From Takakia lepidozioides (Eukaryota; Streptophyta; Takakiopsida; Takakiales; Takakiaceae): a stretch of DNA of 64,000 nt. The notes under the pieces are model-generated. The model did not search any database and was not told where the DNA came from. It saw only the letters and a program-made list of their open reading frames with translations. Position numbers and translations under genes: made by a program. Location of the stretch: contig CM060731.1 in NCBI GenBank assembly GCA_030704615.1, positions 22,008,001 through 22,072,000 of the forward strand. The letters are read 5' to 3'. Numbering within the stretch: the first letter of the stretch is position 1; each line of letters starts with the position of its first letter. Below, in pieces: positions 33,685-46,794 of the stretch.

Positions 33685-36600
33685 TTATACAAAGTGTGCA
33701 GAGATTTGATCAGAAGTGCTACTCAAGAGGGCACATTCACGCTCCAATGTGCACGTGCCCTCCTGTCCTGGACCCACAATGATGCACCACTCATGGAAAA
33801 ATCCACTTGCCGTCACCACAAATATCCTGGCTCTGCAAAAGGAACCACCCCATTGCATCTTTGCATCTCACAACATCCCACGTGCAAGCCACTTGATGTA
33901 AGGTGGAGGAAACATTTCAAAAGGTTTAACTATTTGTGATACAGAATATTTTCCAAAATGAGCTTGATGCATATAGTATTGCCTCCTCATTGGCTTACAG
34001 GTCTGATGCCTCTCTATCTTTTTTCACAAAATTATCCTCATGGAAAGGCCGGAGTATCCGATGAACCATCAAATCACTTGCATTCTGTGACTAGGCTACT
34101 CGGTCACCACAGATATGAGCTTACACAGTGGGAGAACACAAACCTATTGCTTCTTGAAACGGATGGTGCCCCATCGCACCCAACATCATCCACTTGCCCT
34201 GCAATAGCACAATGACTGCCGCAAAGAAGGAAGATAAATGTCACTTCAAACTGCCACATTGGCTAAAAATTGTATGCAAAAACCAATGTAGATGAGTCTC
34301 TTTTGTGATGCATGCAGTTTCAAGAAGATGCCATTTGCAGTTGGCATGCAAGTGTCCACGAGACGATTTAGGGTAGGAGTTGCACCTGCGTACTCCTGGA
34401 GGAAATCCATTGTGGATGGTGACAAAGCAGCGTTCAGATTCCACCATGTCGCTCATAGAGTCTGGCATCACAGAGGCTAGCAGCCCCGCTGCTGTACGAT
34501 GGCTGACCACATAGAAACAAGCATCCACTGTCAATGCATGGTCATGAGCTCACGAACTACTATCCTGGATCAGGGTGTTCAAGTTTAAGGAACAAGCACC
34601 TAAAGCTCAAAAGCCAGGTCAAATGCGTGATCGGCAAAGGCATAAAATTGAATATCTTGACACCTCTCCCTCTCTACCCATATCCATCACTCTAGTAAAT
34701 CTTATTACTCACTCTTGCTGCTAGTGTAACAATCTGTGTTCCCTATGACACTCAAGATACTAGTTTAACTCAAAAGTAGAGAATAAAATAATCTTCAACT
34801 AGCATCCCCTTGCTTCTTACCTCGTTTCAGACCCATGACCAGCTATGTCCTCCTCCCTGAACAACCCAGTAGACCCCCCAACCTCTCCATCAGTGTCTCC
34901 CTCCCTAATCTGTCTGTTTGTCTTGTGTATCTCATGCCCTCACTAAGTCACTCTTTTTGTCTCTCCTTCTACTGCATTAATCCCATGCATTGCAGAATTC
35001 TCCAATCAGACCAGCTTGACATGTTGCAGATGGCCTGTGTCAGTTAAATTTCAGCCAGGGCTGGGTCATAGCGACCCCCCGCGCGTCGCAAGGGTTGTAT
35101 GAGGAAACTCATTATCTTCCACTACGTTTGTGGTTATGAGGCCAGTGCAAGCCCAGTCCAAGAATACCTTTTCGATGTGTGAAATTCTATGACATGTTCA
35201 TTTTACTGGAACCCATAGACCTCTAAGCCTCCTTTTTGACATAAGTTTTTCTTCTCTTTTCTCCTTTTACAATTTTGCCAGCGAAAACACACAGAAAATT
35301 TTTACAACCCAAACCGGGATCACAACCTTGGCAAGCTAAGAAATGCAGACCTTGGCAGGGCCAGGGGGCAGGGAACAGACCAAGTGCAGACAGGCCAGGG
35401 CAGTGTTCTTGAGAAGACCACCTTCATAGAACAAGGTAGCCTAACAAAATGAAGACGGGACACTCCCATGGATATTATGGAGTATATATCTTTATTTCCT
35501 TGGTTCGTGCTTTGGTTTCTGATGCACTACAACTCTTATGGCATGCCATCCATGCACTGAAGCTCATTGCTTTCTTTCTTCTTTCTTCTTTGTGACCCCC
35601 TCTCTTTCTTGTTTCTTTTTCCTCTTATCCCATAAGATCTTTGAGCTTCCTGCAGCCATTGTGAAGTACGATTTCATTTCATTGCTTTTCTTTTGTTCTG
35701 TTCCTCTGCGCCTCTCCACCTATCCTAAGCAGCTGATCGACTTTCAGAATTTTCATCCCACATGTGGAAACCGATATGCATGCAACAGAGTAAAAAACAA
35801 AATGATCTTCTTGAAGGGATTACCACAGTCTTGCCACAGGCCTGAGCTTAAAGATGTGGACTGTGCCAGAAGCACTTGTTGCTGCCAAAAGCTGTGGGAG
35901 CTGCGACGGTGGCCCAAATGAAAGAGAGTATATTGTAGCAGGGTAACTGCCCCGCCTGAATGTGAAGGCCTGCGACACATGACAAAACTCATTACCTTCT
36001 GAGATACAGGTTCTTGGACTCCTTAAATACATGCTATTTTCTTTATTCACTAGTTTTACTCACCACAGATCACAGAAAGATGCCAAAAGGAATCACTTGT
36101 AGAGGAATGCTAGCTTGTGCTTTAGCAGAGCTTGTCCTTACCTTCGTAGCATGGGGAATAAGATGTACTCTAATTACAGTGCCCTGTTCCGAGGCAGTGG
36201 CCAGAAGCATGCCATCTGAGGAGAATGCCACAGCTGCCAATGGGGAGCGATGAGCTTGTATCTGCCATGGAAGGAAAACAGTTTCCAGAACTTAATATTT
36301 TACCCAAAGAGTCTACACTGGTACAGATCAAATCCAGAGACATGTAATGGCACAGCCTGCCTAGATATTTTTCTGCTTGGGCTCAGAATTCAAAAGGAGT
36401 GAGCCCCAAGGTGCGGCTGAGGGAGATAAAAGAAAGAGAGAGGGATTACCTATGAAAACCCATGGCATCTGGACGCCAGACTGCCTTGTCAAAGCCGGAA
36501 GTCTCTAATGTCATGCATGTGAGTTGAGATACAAACTCAAGACATCAGCTTACATATCATGTTATGACTGCAAACTTCTGGCTTGAGAGGGACAATACCT

Positions 36601-38275
36601 GACAAAGGGCATGAAGATCCAATGCATCGTAGACCAACACAGCTCCGGAGGTGGTGCTTGCAGGAAGAGCTAAGTAGCAATTTTCTTGATTGGGCGACAG
36701 AGCGCATGTGCCTGCATCAGAACACAAGTCCAAAGAAGACTGGTGAACCATTCGCCAAAAGGAAGATTTAAGAAGAGTTCGACACTAATCCAGTATTCAC
36801 AGTTGCAACAGACCAATTCGCACATAATAACACACTGCCCATTCTTACTTGCAGAACTAACTTCAACTGAGAAGTCAGTAACTGACAGACCTCGAGGATT
36901 ACTGATGGTATCAATTGTCTCTAGAATAGTCAGCCGAATGAGGTCATGAATGTAGGTCTTGCGCTCCAAAACTACAACCAACCTGTCATTCATCAGACCC
37001 AACAAGAGCCATCAGGGACATAGAGTGGTGTCACCCTCCTGCAGTGTGAATTGTGGGGTGAATATTGCCATCAAATTCATGCTCGACTTAGAAGCAGAGT
37101 AAACAATGGGTGGGAGATCAATCTCGTGTCCATTGAGCTCCACCACCTCACCTTCTTCTTGAAATTAAAATGGGCACTGCAAATTCAGTTTCACCCTGAT
37201 ACAAGTAGTTCGGCAGGAAGCTGCCACAGCGACTTTATTGAGCCTATCCTATGCTTGGACCACTAACGCAGGCTTGTGAAGAATCTCAAATCATATGCCT
37301 ACCGTTTGCGATTCATGCGCACTGCTAGAATGGATGACATAAAGTTGAGCTCTGCCAAGTTGGATCCGGTGCACGTATTGAACACGCTCAACCGCCGCGG
37401 AGAGAGTGCAGGCTTCAATCAGGATCCACAACCATATTAGTTAGTTTTCTCCTGCCTTTCAAGATGCAACCAAGCAGAGCTGACGAAACACTTTGCCACA
37501 TTTGAATGTCAAGGCAAACATTCATTCATACCTCTGAGAAGGTATCGCACAGAGGTGTCTGTCAGTCAGAGAGGGACAAGAGAGCAAGCTACCTGTTCAC
37601 CAGCTCCCACAAGTGCAACCAAGCTGGAGCTGAAAAGCATCTCCACCACACTTATCGCTCCTTCCGCTGTCAACACTCAGCTCATCGATGTTAGACTACT
37701 GAAGTTTGAAATGTTTAAGATGTGCCTACAGTTAGATTATCCATCTTCCCAAACGATTGCCTGGCAGTCTGGAGTAATCCTAACTAAGTACTACAATGTT
37801 GAATACAGGCGTAAAGTTGATAGAGCAAAATTAGCAGATGGTGATGACACATTACTCATTTTGTTTGATAGCCATCAGATAATTAGCATCTCTTGAATAC
37901 CTTCCATTGATCAAAGGTATTGTAATCGAGGCTATAACCACAACTTCTCACTGAGTTGGTCAAAGGGTGTTGAGTGAAAACAAGTTTCATGTTAGAGCAG
38001 CTGTTCAGGCCCGCTAGCGAGAACAGATATTCTCCTGAGAACTTCCCCTTCTGTCTGTCTCCTACCCTGCTTTGAGCTCTTTTTGAGGTGGAAATAGTAT
38101 CGTATTGATTATTCAAAACACATATGATCTCTGAGAAGGTTTTGGATGAACAACATGGAATGAGATGCATGGAGGAAGAAGATGAGGCACCAAACACTCA
38201 CAGCGTTCGTAGCAGCAGCTACAAGTGTCGCAGTTGAAGATTTTGTAGCCATCCTTTGTCCCGATCGCCAGGCAA
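33685..38275 (-). CDS. ATG18: ATG18/WIPI-type PROPPIN (autophagy WD-repeat protein), first exon(s) unresolved
   Basis: Nine minus-strand exons join exactly in phase: 38275-38202, 37666-37593, 37412-37303, 36982-36891, 36711-36599, 36261-36142, 35969-35824, 34502-34386 and 33832-33685 with stop. They encode about 330 residues. Family landmarks appear in order: [125 protein letters not shown] and GTVHIFKL. The C-terminal pieces [17 protein letters not shown] and [14 protein letters not shown] complete the propeller. FRRG is the PI3P/PI(3,5)P2-binding motif, so membrane recruitment during autophagosome formation is expected. The N-terminal first blade (about 20-40 residues) must lie upstream of 38275 and was not found with confidence. 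The paralogue number within the ATG18 family cannot be decided. Confidence 0.92.
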
Positions 38276-40194
38276 CTGCAAACCCCCAACACCAAATCCA
38301 CATCAACAATTTCTAACTTGGAAATACTGGAACATAATAGTGATACCAAGATATAGCAAATACCAGGGTCCAGTCCCCATGATTTCATGTGTGTAGATCT
38401 TTCCCACAACAACCATTGGGGTGCTCCTTATAATCTGTGGACTTCCCTAAGTTGACAACTGTTGAATCTAGTCATACCACACCGCTGTAAGACCTCCCTT
38501 CGACACACATAAGATGATGAAGGCAGCTGTGCCTTTGAGTCCTTGGGTGGGAAGGTCTGGTAATGTATACGAGTATTGGTAGCCTTTGGCATTTGCCTTT
38601 GTGACGAAACTGCCCAATGTTTCATTAAGGTGCTTGAATTCTGGGAACCCCTACTGATGACAGCATAAATTATGTCATGTAGACTGACTGTCACTTACAG
38701 GATTTGTGGTGTGAGTGGACTTAAAATAGGATCCATTCCAGAATTTATCCGTTCTACCCTGAGCCTTTCCCATCCCTCCTCTCAGTAGCTAGCTGACACC
38801 ATGATTCTTAAAATAATACCCATAGCTAGCTTATCATCCACTGTGCCCAACTGCTGCAGCAATCTCGGACAGAGTTCATACCCTTCTGGTTGAAACCCTC
38901 AACCTGCAACCTCTCCCCCCACCTATCTCTTCCTCCTTTTCCTTCTGCACGTCTTAAGCTGACAACCTAATTTCCAACAGGTGAACCTTACCATGACTGG
39001 TACAAACTCCGACATTTACTGAAGCTGGTAGTTTGATTCTAAAGGAAGACCCCCTTCACTGGTCCTCTTTTGTCTCCAACTTCAGCAATCAAAGTCAACT
39101 TTACACTAGATCTGCAACAATTGTAACTGGAGATAAATGAAACATTCTGCACATCACAAGTGCTAGAACTTTCTGGTGCCAAGTGCCAAGGCCCATTTAA
39201 TGTATGACCTTTCATGGCCTGGGTTATGTAGCTGTGCAACAAACTGGCCCGTTACAACTTGGTGCTAAAAACATCCCAAATGGCCAACATTTTGGAAAAG
39301 GCAAATTCATGGTCAGCAACCGGACCTGTGGTCTTGATTGAATGCCGAATACAAGAGGCGGCGGGCTCCAGGCTGTTCACTCATGGCCCCCTCTCTCTCC
39401 AATCTCCCGGATGCCTTGCTGTAAAGGCCTTCAGAAATATTGTTTCAGTATACCTGCTCCCTTCGATCTGCTAGAAGATGTGACTTTGGAGTAACGAGTG
39501 CCGAAGTTAGCTTCAAATTCCTAGGCTCTCCCTTCATTGAATAAGGAACTAAGACTTTGATTTTCACTTACACGACGTGGACTTGAAGCTTGAGCTCAAA
39601 AGATACTCAATTCAGATGACCAAAAAAGACATGATAAGCAAATTCTTAAAAACCTCAAATCCCTGCAATAAAACTCAAACACAGCGATTCTCAGACGAGC
39701 AATCCGTCCGTCTACCTACCCTCCACTTGTTCCACGGATTCACTCCATAAGTTGTCAAATTACCAAGCGGTGCTGCTGTTCGCAGTCTAAAATTCCAGCC
39801 TCTCGCAAACCCAATTTCCTCTGTAATCTCCCTCCTCTAATCCCACTCTCCTCCCCTACAATTTAGTCTGGATTGGCTGAATCCTCAAGCTAATTACGGG
39901 CTATGACCCGTAGCCCACTTCGAAAGCCCACTTCTCGGACCTGCCAATTCACCCTCAGCCTTCCATGCACAGACCGGCAAATCGAGGAGAAGACCAGACC
40001 TCTCCCTCCCTTGTCTTTCCCAACGGCCCGCCCTTAAAAAGGCCCCCACGGCACGTTATGTCCCCGGGCAACCACAGATTCTGGGACCTCGTGCCACAAT
40101 TATGTCTACCGTTTCCTCTTTTTGTTTCCCCTTCTTCTTCTTCAAATCTGTTTTTTCTATTTAGATCCCCACTGCAGACCGGTGATAAACACTC
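38276..40194. other. Upstream region of ATG18
   Basis: This interval should include the ATG18 start exon and promoter. A minus-strand ORF at 38694-38428 has no family signal. The rest shows nothing assignable. Confidence 0.35.
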
Positions 40195-40275
40195 CACACA
40201 GCAAGGTGACAGGATTTGAACCCAGAGACACCCGGGTGGTTTGCAGTGCACTACCCAACTGATCTACCGAGAATT
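40195..40275 (-). repeat. tRNA-like SINE head
   Basis: Read on the minus strand: TCGGTAGATCAGTTGGGTAG (A box) and CTGGGTTCAAATCCTGTC (B box). The preceding 150 bases may be its body. It is unlike family 1 in the anticodon part. Confidence 0.5.
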
Positions 40276-40547
40276 CTAAGGCAATTGTGAAGTTGATTTA
40301 ACTTTGTATCAGGGTACAAATCCGATTTAGCGTGGCAGACAAATCCGCATTAACAAGTGTTTTTCTTTGTTTCTAGTCTCTCATTCTTGGCCTCTCGTTC
40401 TGCGGTCCTGCTTTTGCCTGAGTGTAATCGTCTCGGACCTTGAGGGTACTAACGTGATGCATTGCAGTATATGAAGATTGTGATTGTTGGATAGTGAGTA
40501 GAATTTCATTTCATTGTACATTTGCGAGCTCTTGAAGGAATCAGAGA

Positions 40548-40550
<3 letters not shown>

Positions 40551-40581
<31 letters not shown>
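40551..40581. repeat. (GA)n microsatellite
   Basis: About 15 uninterrupted GA units, 53 bp before the RRM gene ATG, so probably in its 5' UTR or promoter. Confidence 0.95.
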
Positions 40582-40582
<1 letters not shown>

Positions 40583-40633
40583 ATGGAGGCAGGTCTGCAG
40601 CGTGGGCAGATGTGAATTTTGGAAGTGAGGGCT

Positions 40634-43314
40634 ATGGTAGCAGCAAGTGCGGTGGTCGTTGCCTCACAGTTGTCACAAGGAATTTTAGTCCGTAAAAACA
40701 GCACCCTACCTTGTGGCTATGGCTGTGAGGCTGGCGTGGTGGCTGCCAGAGGTGTACATAAACCCTGGAAATGCAGGACCCGAAATCAGTTAGAAGGGAG
40801 TATAGAAGTGGGTTGTTCATGGGCGTGGGGGCAGTGTGGCGCGGTGAAGGAGCTTCTAGGCTTGGAATTAGCTGGCAAGCACAGAAAATGTAAAAATGGT
40901 TTTGAAGGAATTCGAGCAATAGTTCGCTCTCCCGCGAGAATGGACGTTGCTCTGTTAGGTTACTCGGAATGGTGTCCGGCATCGATGGTATCTACTTTGG
41001 CTACTCACAAAGGAGTTGTATCGCGGCTGAGATGTCAAGCATCTGGGAGGGGCCGTGAAAGAGGCGAGTTGCCACATTGCTGTTTTTCTTTCTTGAACGG
41101 AATAGTTGGGTACAGAGTTTGTGTTTGTTTAGAAGGAGTGTTTCTGTGTGGAAGAAATTCCTTCGACTACGAACTGATCAAACTCGGTGAAGAGATTTTG
41201 CACTTTGATGATTCAAAGTTAGTCTTTCTAAGGTTAAATCATTACGTTTAATTTCAGTGTAGGTTTTACAAGATTGCTCGTATAAAACCCTGCTTAGAGG
41301 AACTGGACTCACAAGGTTTCCACTATCCAGGCTGAGAACATGGACTGGACTACTGCATCTGGAGCAGCGTTAGGAAGCAGATTCTCAGTACAATTGGGTG
41401 CTCGAGGACCTTAAAATTTTCCCTGGAAATGTGGGGTTGCAACATTTTCATGGAGGCTTGTGGTCAAATAACCCTAGTCGGTTTGTACTGACATGATATC
41501 AAACACCTTCACATAATCCTTGTTGGCATCATTCAAGTGTATATTGTAACATTCAGATAAACCTCCTACCCATAAATTATTTCATGCAGGTGTAGTCAAA
41601 GAGGGCCAAGGAAAACGTGATGTTCGCATGAAAAGTAAAGAAAGCCAGGGTACTAGAGACAGCGATGAAAATCAGGCCAGTGGTGCGTTTGCTGCGCTTG
41701 CCTCCCTCAAGGCCCAGCTGGATTGTTGGGCGTCCTTCACTACTGTCAATGTGAATGTAGGTCTGCTATCCCTACTCTTTTGTGTGTCAATAAATAATCA
41801 ATTATATCAAACAGCAGTATTGCTAAGCATATGAGCTGACCTCAAGAGTGACCACCATGTCTTGTTTCTTGCAGTAATCATTTTCCATCCAAGTTTGTTC
41901 GTGCAGCATAGTCAAGTTGGCCTTCCTGCCACCTAAATATCTGTTCCACCAAGTATTAAGGGACCACTTCAGAACAACCTTCTCACCCCAGAGGGACCTG
42001 TCTTTTAGATTTCTTCTCCACCTCTTTCTTTTCCTCTTTCTTCCTCTCTTCGCCGAAGTGATGTAAAGCCTGGTATATCTGTGAAGTGACATTTATAAAC
42101 ACACGACGAGTATTTCACAATGCATTTCAAATCTGTTTCTCTCTTTCTTTCTATGCGGGGAGAAACAAGATTGTAATTCCTTTTGTGCATTGACAATATT
42201 CTGAATCTCCTCGTCTTGTCTCGGTTTTGGACTGAAGGGCAGGAGGCAAGGGCAGCCAGAGCTGTGACTCAGCAGTCTTCAGAGAGCAACCCTTCTCCAG
42301 ACCCATCTAGTTCCCCATCGTCAAACACAGCAACAAACCGCCTGAGTGGCAATCGACTAAAGACCAGTCCTTCACCAGTCGACAACGCTCCACAGACAAG
42401 TGATGCTGGAAACAAACAAGCAGGGTTACAGATTTATCTGTCTAACTTGCCAAACCGGTTGACAAGGCAGGAATTCACTCAATTTATGGAGGGTATTCCA
42501 GGGCTCACAAGCTGGAAATATGTTTCTAACAAAGCCGGGGGGTGCTGTGGGTACTCCTTTTGCGAGGTGGCGACAGCCAGAGACTTGGGGCCCGCCATTG
42601 AAGCTCTCTCTCAGCGGGTCGTTCATGGTAAACAAGTGAAGGCCAAGCTGACAGAAAATGGGCCCATTGCTGAGTCCAAGGGATCACAAGGTGATAGTCA
42701 ATTTTTAGTCAATATCCTCTGGTCACCTTAGTCACAATGGTAATGTATGTTCTCACGAGTTCTATTGGAATGCGGCAATTTTGATTATATGCAACTCATA
42801 TCTGAAAATCTCTCTCGCAGAGGAAGAAATGAAGCCTCAGCCAAGTCTCATGTCCACAGCAGCAAAGAGGTCAGCTCCAGCACCTGAGAAGGGCACTCAG
42901 TCAAGCCCTCTAGCAACCAAAAAGGGAGCTAGTCAGCCATCGGAGGCTAATACATCCAACAGGACACGGAAAACTAAGAACAAAGCTTCAATGGGTGGGA
43001 GAGGCCGCTTGGCAGTTGTAGAGAAACTACAAAATCCAGCTAAAGACACTTTGGGTTGGGAGATTGATGACTCAGAGACTGGGGTGTCCAAGGGGGCAGC
43101 TATTTTGGCTGCCTTGCAGAAAGCTACAGTCCTAGAAAAAGCAAAAACCCGACGTAGGAAAGAACCAGGAGAGAGTTTACAGACAAAAGTTGAAGAAAGA
43201 AGAGAGGAGGCAGCTCTGGAGGAGCGCCCCCCACAGCCTATTGTCTTAAGGCCAGAGTGGAGTGAACGAATTAAGAGCCTTGAGACACTATTAATGGACT
43301 TGAAGCAAATGTAA
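40634..43314 (+). CDS. Single-RRM protein with transit-peptide-like N-terminus
   Basis: Proposed exons: 40634-41186, 41590-~41750, ~42243-42690 and 42821-43314 with stop. The third junction (CAAG|GTGATA to GCAG|AGGAAG) is clear; the first two are less sure, but phases fit. The first ATG is at 40634 (MVAASAVVVASQLSQG). The N-terminal ~135 residues are rich in Ala, Val, Ser, Arg and Cys, poor in acids, and end RLRCQAS, like a chloroplast transit region, though long. Exon 3 has a Ser/Pro linker, then one RRM: LQIYLSNLPNRLTRQEFTQF (RNP2-like) and GGCCGYSFCEVATARD (RNP1-like, degenerate), ending VVHGKQVKAKL. Exon 4 encodes a basic, disordered tail with a coiled-coil-like end (RPEWSERIKSLETLLMDLKQM). 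Role: probably an organellar RNA-binding protein (inference). It is convergent with the nuclease gene. Confidence 0.7.
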
Positions 43315-44583
43315 AATTGATTGGTGACGGAGAAGAAGATATCTTGCACAATTGAAGATTTGGAGGGTTATAGGAGGAAAAGATGTCAATGACTGGATTC
43401 ATCAGCAGATTGTAAATATCAACAACAAATATTCCAATCTAGTCCAGAGTTCAGTGGTTGTTGAGGACATTGAAGGCAGGTCAGACGCCTATGCTTGACA
43501 AAGGAGTGGGGTAAAACATCTGATCTGATCACTAAATTTCAAGCATGCCAGATATCCGCTTCTGTTTCATTTGATTTTCCTTTCAAAGTACTGCATTGTC
43601 ATTTTTCCTTGCCAACAGAGACCATCTCACACCCAGAGAACCGTGGAAAGGCACACTAAGAGGGCTCAAAGACTTGGAAGACGGCATGTTATCACCTCTC
43701 TCACATACAACTGGTGATTACATTAGAATGGCTCGGTCAGTGCAATTGCCTGCAGACAAGATGCACAGCCGCAGAGCCCAATAAAACAATCATGACAAGG
43801 CGATATTGTGTTGAGAAATCTGGCTCAACTCAACAGTACATCTGTGCGATTGTGCTTATGAAGACCTGGACACCATCCTAAGCCCTGATGTCCACCCCCA
43901 CAACAATTTTGAATGGGTAGTCATACCAATTTATGTACAAAGATAACCAGGTGGAGGTGGTAGACTGTCAATAATCATCTGAGACACTACCAACCTATGA
44001 GGCCTGAATAGTCTAGCTACATACAAGTCAACTATATAGAGGTGTAGTTACAGCCTAGGAACATATACATCTATTGCACAGTCACAGCTTGGGGTGCACT
44101 TTGTCTCCAGGCGTCAAAGCTCACTGTAAAATGCTACTATATCCTTCCCAATATATATCACCGTTCACTGAAGCCTAGCAGATTCAGACTAGAGAATACT
44201 GACACCTAATCCACCTCTGCCCTCAGACCAGTGTGCAAAGCAGAAATTAGTAAACTTGGGTATATATACACATATGGACAACGGTGAATACTCTTTGCAG
44301 CTGTCGATGATGACCCTCGCTCCAGTAGCTGGCAGCCCTTGCCAGCCTTCTTCCAGGGATTTGAATCCCCCCTAGGGAGTTAATCTGGGCGCTTTACATG
44401 ATTCTACTGTAGCCATATATCCTTGATCCTCTCGATCTGAACCCCAACTGGGTTGTGAGGCAATGTGCAGTGAATGCATCGGCAGCATGCTTACTATCAA
44501 TCAAATCCCTTTGTTGATTCTACAGAGCCACACTTTGGACTTGGGGAGATATTACAGGATGATGTAGGTCTCTGAACAGAGTA
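43315..44583. other. Convergent 3' spacer
   Basis: Probable 3' UTRs of the RRM and nuclease genes. A short ORF at 43596-43784 has no support. A T-arm-like GGGATTTGAATCCCCC occurs at about 44357-44372 without a matching A box. Confidence 0.4.
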
Positions 44584-45582
44584 TCATGCCTGCTTCTGCT
44601 GCCGCATCTTCTGAGAGCGCAGCTGTCTGAGCTCATCTCGTAGCTTTGCAGCATCACGGTAACGTTCCTCCACAGCTGCAATCATCATGCTCCGCACCAG
44701 CACAAATTCTGCGGCTGCAGCACAAGAGTCTGACTCCGGCCTATCCAATTCAGTTAGTACATGCCCTGCACTGGACCGCAGAGAGCGAGCGGGCAGCCTC
44801 GCAGGATCGCTTACAATGCGCACTCCATCCCCCAAGGCCAGCTCCTTGTTCACTTGGATTGGGATCTTGCAGCGAACCGCAAGATTGATGGCGTCCGACG
44901 GCCGCAGGTCCAAGCTCACGGCTTTCTGCAACTCGTCCCCCTCTTTTGCAAGGTACAGCCGAGCATAGTAGGCCTCGTTCACTCTCCGCGTGACGCGCAC
45001 CAGCTTAGCCTTGTAGCCCATGAGCTCCAGCATGTCCCTCATTACTTGATACACCGTGGGCCTTGCAACTTGGACATTGCGCACAGCCTCCATGAGCATG
45101 GTGCTAGGCAATTCTAACACAATTATGGGAAGGAGGAGGTTGGAGCCATCTTCCATCTGGAGAACAATGGCAGGCTGCGGAGCATAGTCAGGCAGATGAC
45201 CTCCTTCAGGGTTGTTGTGTGCGCACTTGACAAGACGGCCATCCCGCATCTTCATCACGAACCCCTCCGGACCACTCTTCACCTCGACCGCTTCCACAAC
45301 AGTGGAGTTAACATAATCTTCATCGTTCTCACTGAACCCCTCAGCAGTGCTCCCATTGTTAAACGACATGCTGGAGTTACACGATATGGATTGCCTCACG
45401 TCCGCACTATTCCCCAGCCTCAGGGAGGCCGGTATGGCCGTGAAGCGCGCTCCTCCAAGCTTGCTGATTTTCAGTGGCCCACCCGGCGCCCAGGCCACTG
45501 CCATAGCCAGGTTCTGCTGCAGCCCCATAGATGCGGGGCAGTGCATCACGCTCATGGCCGCCGTCTGCGTTAATGCCACCAT
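44584..45582 (-). CDS. BBD1/BBD2-type bifunctional nuclease (DUF151 + UVR)
   Basis: A single-exon frame of 332 codons from the ATG at 45582 (MVALTQTAAMSVMHC). The frame is open further upstream, but only from a GTG at 45714. The N-terminal ~100 residues are poorly conserved. The DUF151/BFN domain follows: DGRLVKCAHNNPEGGHLPDY, LLLPIIVLELPSTMLMEA, ARPTVYQVMRDMLELMGY, LVRVTRRVNEAYYARLYL and LDLRPSDAINLAVRCKIPIQV. TELDRPESD and a C-terminal UVR-like helix pair (MIAAVEERYRDAAKLRDELR) end it. In rice and Arabidopsis this family has RNase and DNase activity and is linked to basal defence and ABA responses. All domain landmarks are intact. Overlapping plus-strand ORFs are shadows. Confidence 0.93.
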   Translation of the reverse strand: MVALTQTAAMSVMHCPASMGLQQNLAMAVAWAPGGPLKISKLGGARFTAIPASLRLGNSADVRQSISCNSSMSFNNGSTAEGFSENDEDYVNSTVVEAVEVKSGPEGFVMKMRDGRLVKCAHNNPEGGHLPDYAPQPAIVLQMEDGSNLLLPIIVLELPSTMLMEAVRNVQVARPTVYQVMRDMLELMGYKAKLVRVTRRVNEAYYARLYLAKEGDELQKAVSLDLRPSDAINLAVRCKIPIQVNKELALGDGVRIVSDPARLPARSLRSSAGHVLTELDRPESDSCAAAAEFVLVRSMMIAAVEERYRDAAKLRDELRQLRSQKMRQQKQA

Positions 45583-46794
45583 CTCACCCCACCCCACCCC
45601 GCAGCAGAGCTCCACAACAGAACCGCACCGTCTCCCAGGCCTCCCAACCTGCGCACACCGGTTCTCACTACCCACCAGAATCAAGCAAGCCGGAAGGCCT
45701 TGGACCTCCCTCACAGCATCTCACAAGCAAGCAACAAGCAAGCAAGGCTGCAGTCTGCAGGCAGGGACTTCTAAACTCTAAACACCTGCCTGTTAAAATT
45801 TGCTCAGCAGGACACCAGATCCAGCAAAGACACTGCCGTCTCTTCTGTCAGACTCTTCTGTCACTGCACGATGCTCTGACAGCCTGCTCACAGCCTCAGA
45901 AGAAGGAGAAATTGAATGCAAGAGCAGCAGAGATGGCGTGCTGGGCAGAAAAAGCTCATCACAACCCCACCACAGCCATATCAGCTTCAAATCCAAGTAA
46001 AAATCCCAAACCACTCTTTAAACTGATCCAATCCTTCCCCCTCGATTCTCTCAATTTCAGAAAAGCAAGCAGGCGCTGCAAATCCTCAGCAGGCCACTTG
46101 CGCAATCAAAGCAGCAAACAAATGAGGCTACAAGCCTACCTACCTACATGCATCCCATCCCCTCATCTCACTACTCGCCGTCTTCATCTTTCCACACGAC
46201 CGGTTCAGATGAGGCATATTCACATCCAACGATCAGGGTCTGCTGATTTTGTTGTATGGTAAAAAGATGGGTCCGCATGATAAAGTGCTCACGCTACCGT
46301 GAATCTTTCTGGGGCATCTTGTACACGAGATTCTTATCTTTTTTTTTCTTTTTTTCGTTGTTTTTCCATCCATTGATCAGTCAGGATGTGAGCGGGGACG
46401 AGCCCACGGGGGAACGGTGTCGTGTAGAGAGTATTTATAGGTGCAGCAGCAGAGAGTTATCGGCAAACAATATGGGATAATGAAGTCCAAGGTGCGGCGG
46501 TGGGCCAGACGAATATCCTGCCTTCCTTTTGTCAAAATCAACTGATTCAGGTCCCTCAAATTCTTTGGATTCATATTCCGATAGCTGCGCAACAGAGCTT
46601 GTTACCTCTCTAACTATGAGGCTGTTGCCTGTGTGGAGGATAAGGGTTAACTTAATGGGATCACTTTTGCTCAATTTTTTTTTGGTTGTTTTTAGAAAAC
46701 AACAGGCCCTCCTCAAGGACCTGAATAAGTAGTGAGCAGTGGCTCCCAGGTTTCCATTAAAAAAACAATGGCCAGGGAGCCACTGCTCACAAAT
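45583..46794. other. 5' region of the nuclease gene and spacer
   Basis: The first ~250 bases are GC-rich and probably 5' UTR/promoter, with CAAGCAAGCAACAAGCAAGC repeats near 45723-45743. A plus-strand frame at 45531-46262 partly overlaps the nuclease antisense and has no motif. Confidence 0.4.

Noticed and set aside
45347-46262. Plus-strand ORFs of 144 and 243 codons over the nuclease 5' end
   Set aside because: Antisense to a strong gene or in its promoter; no motif.
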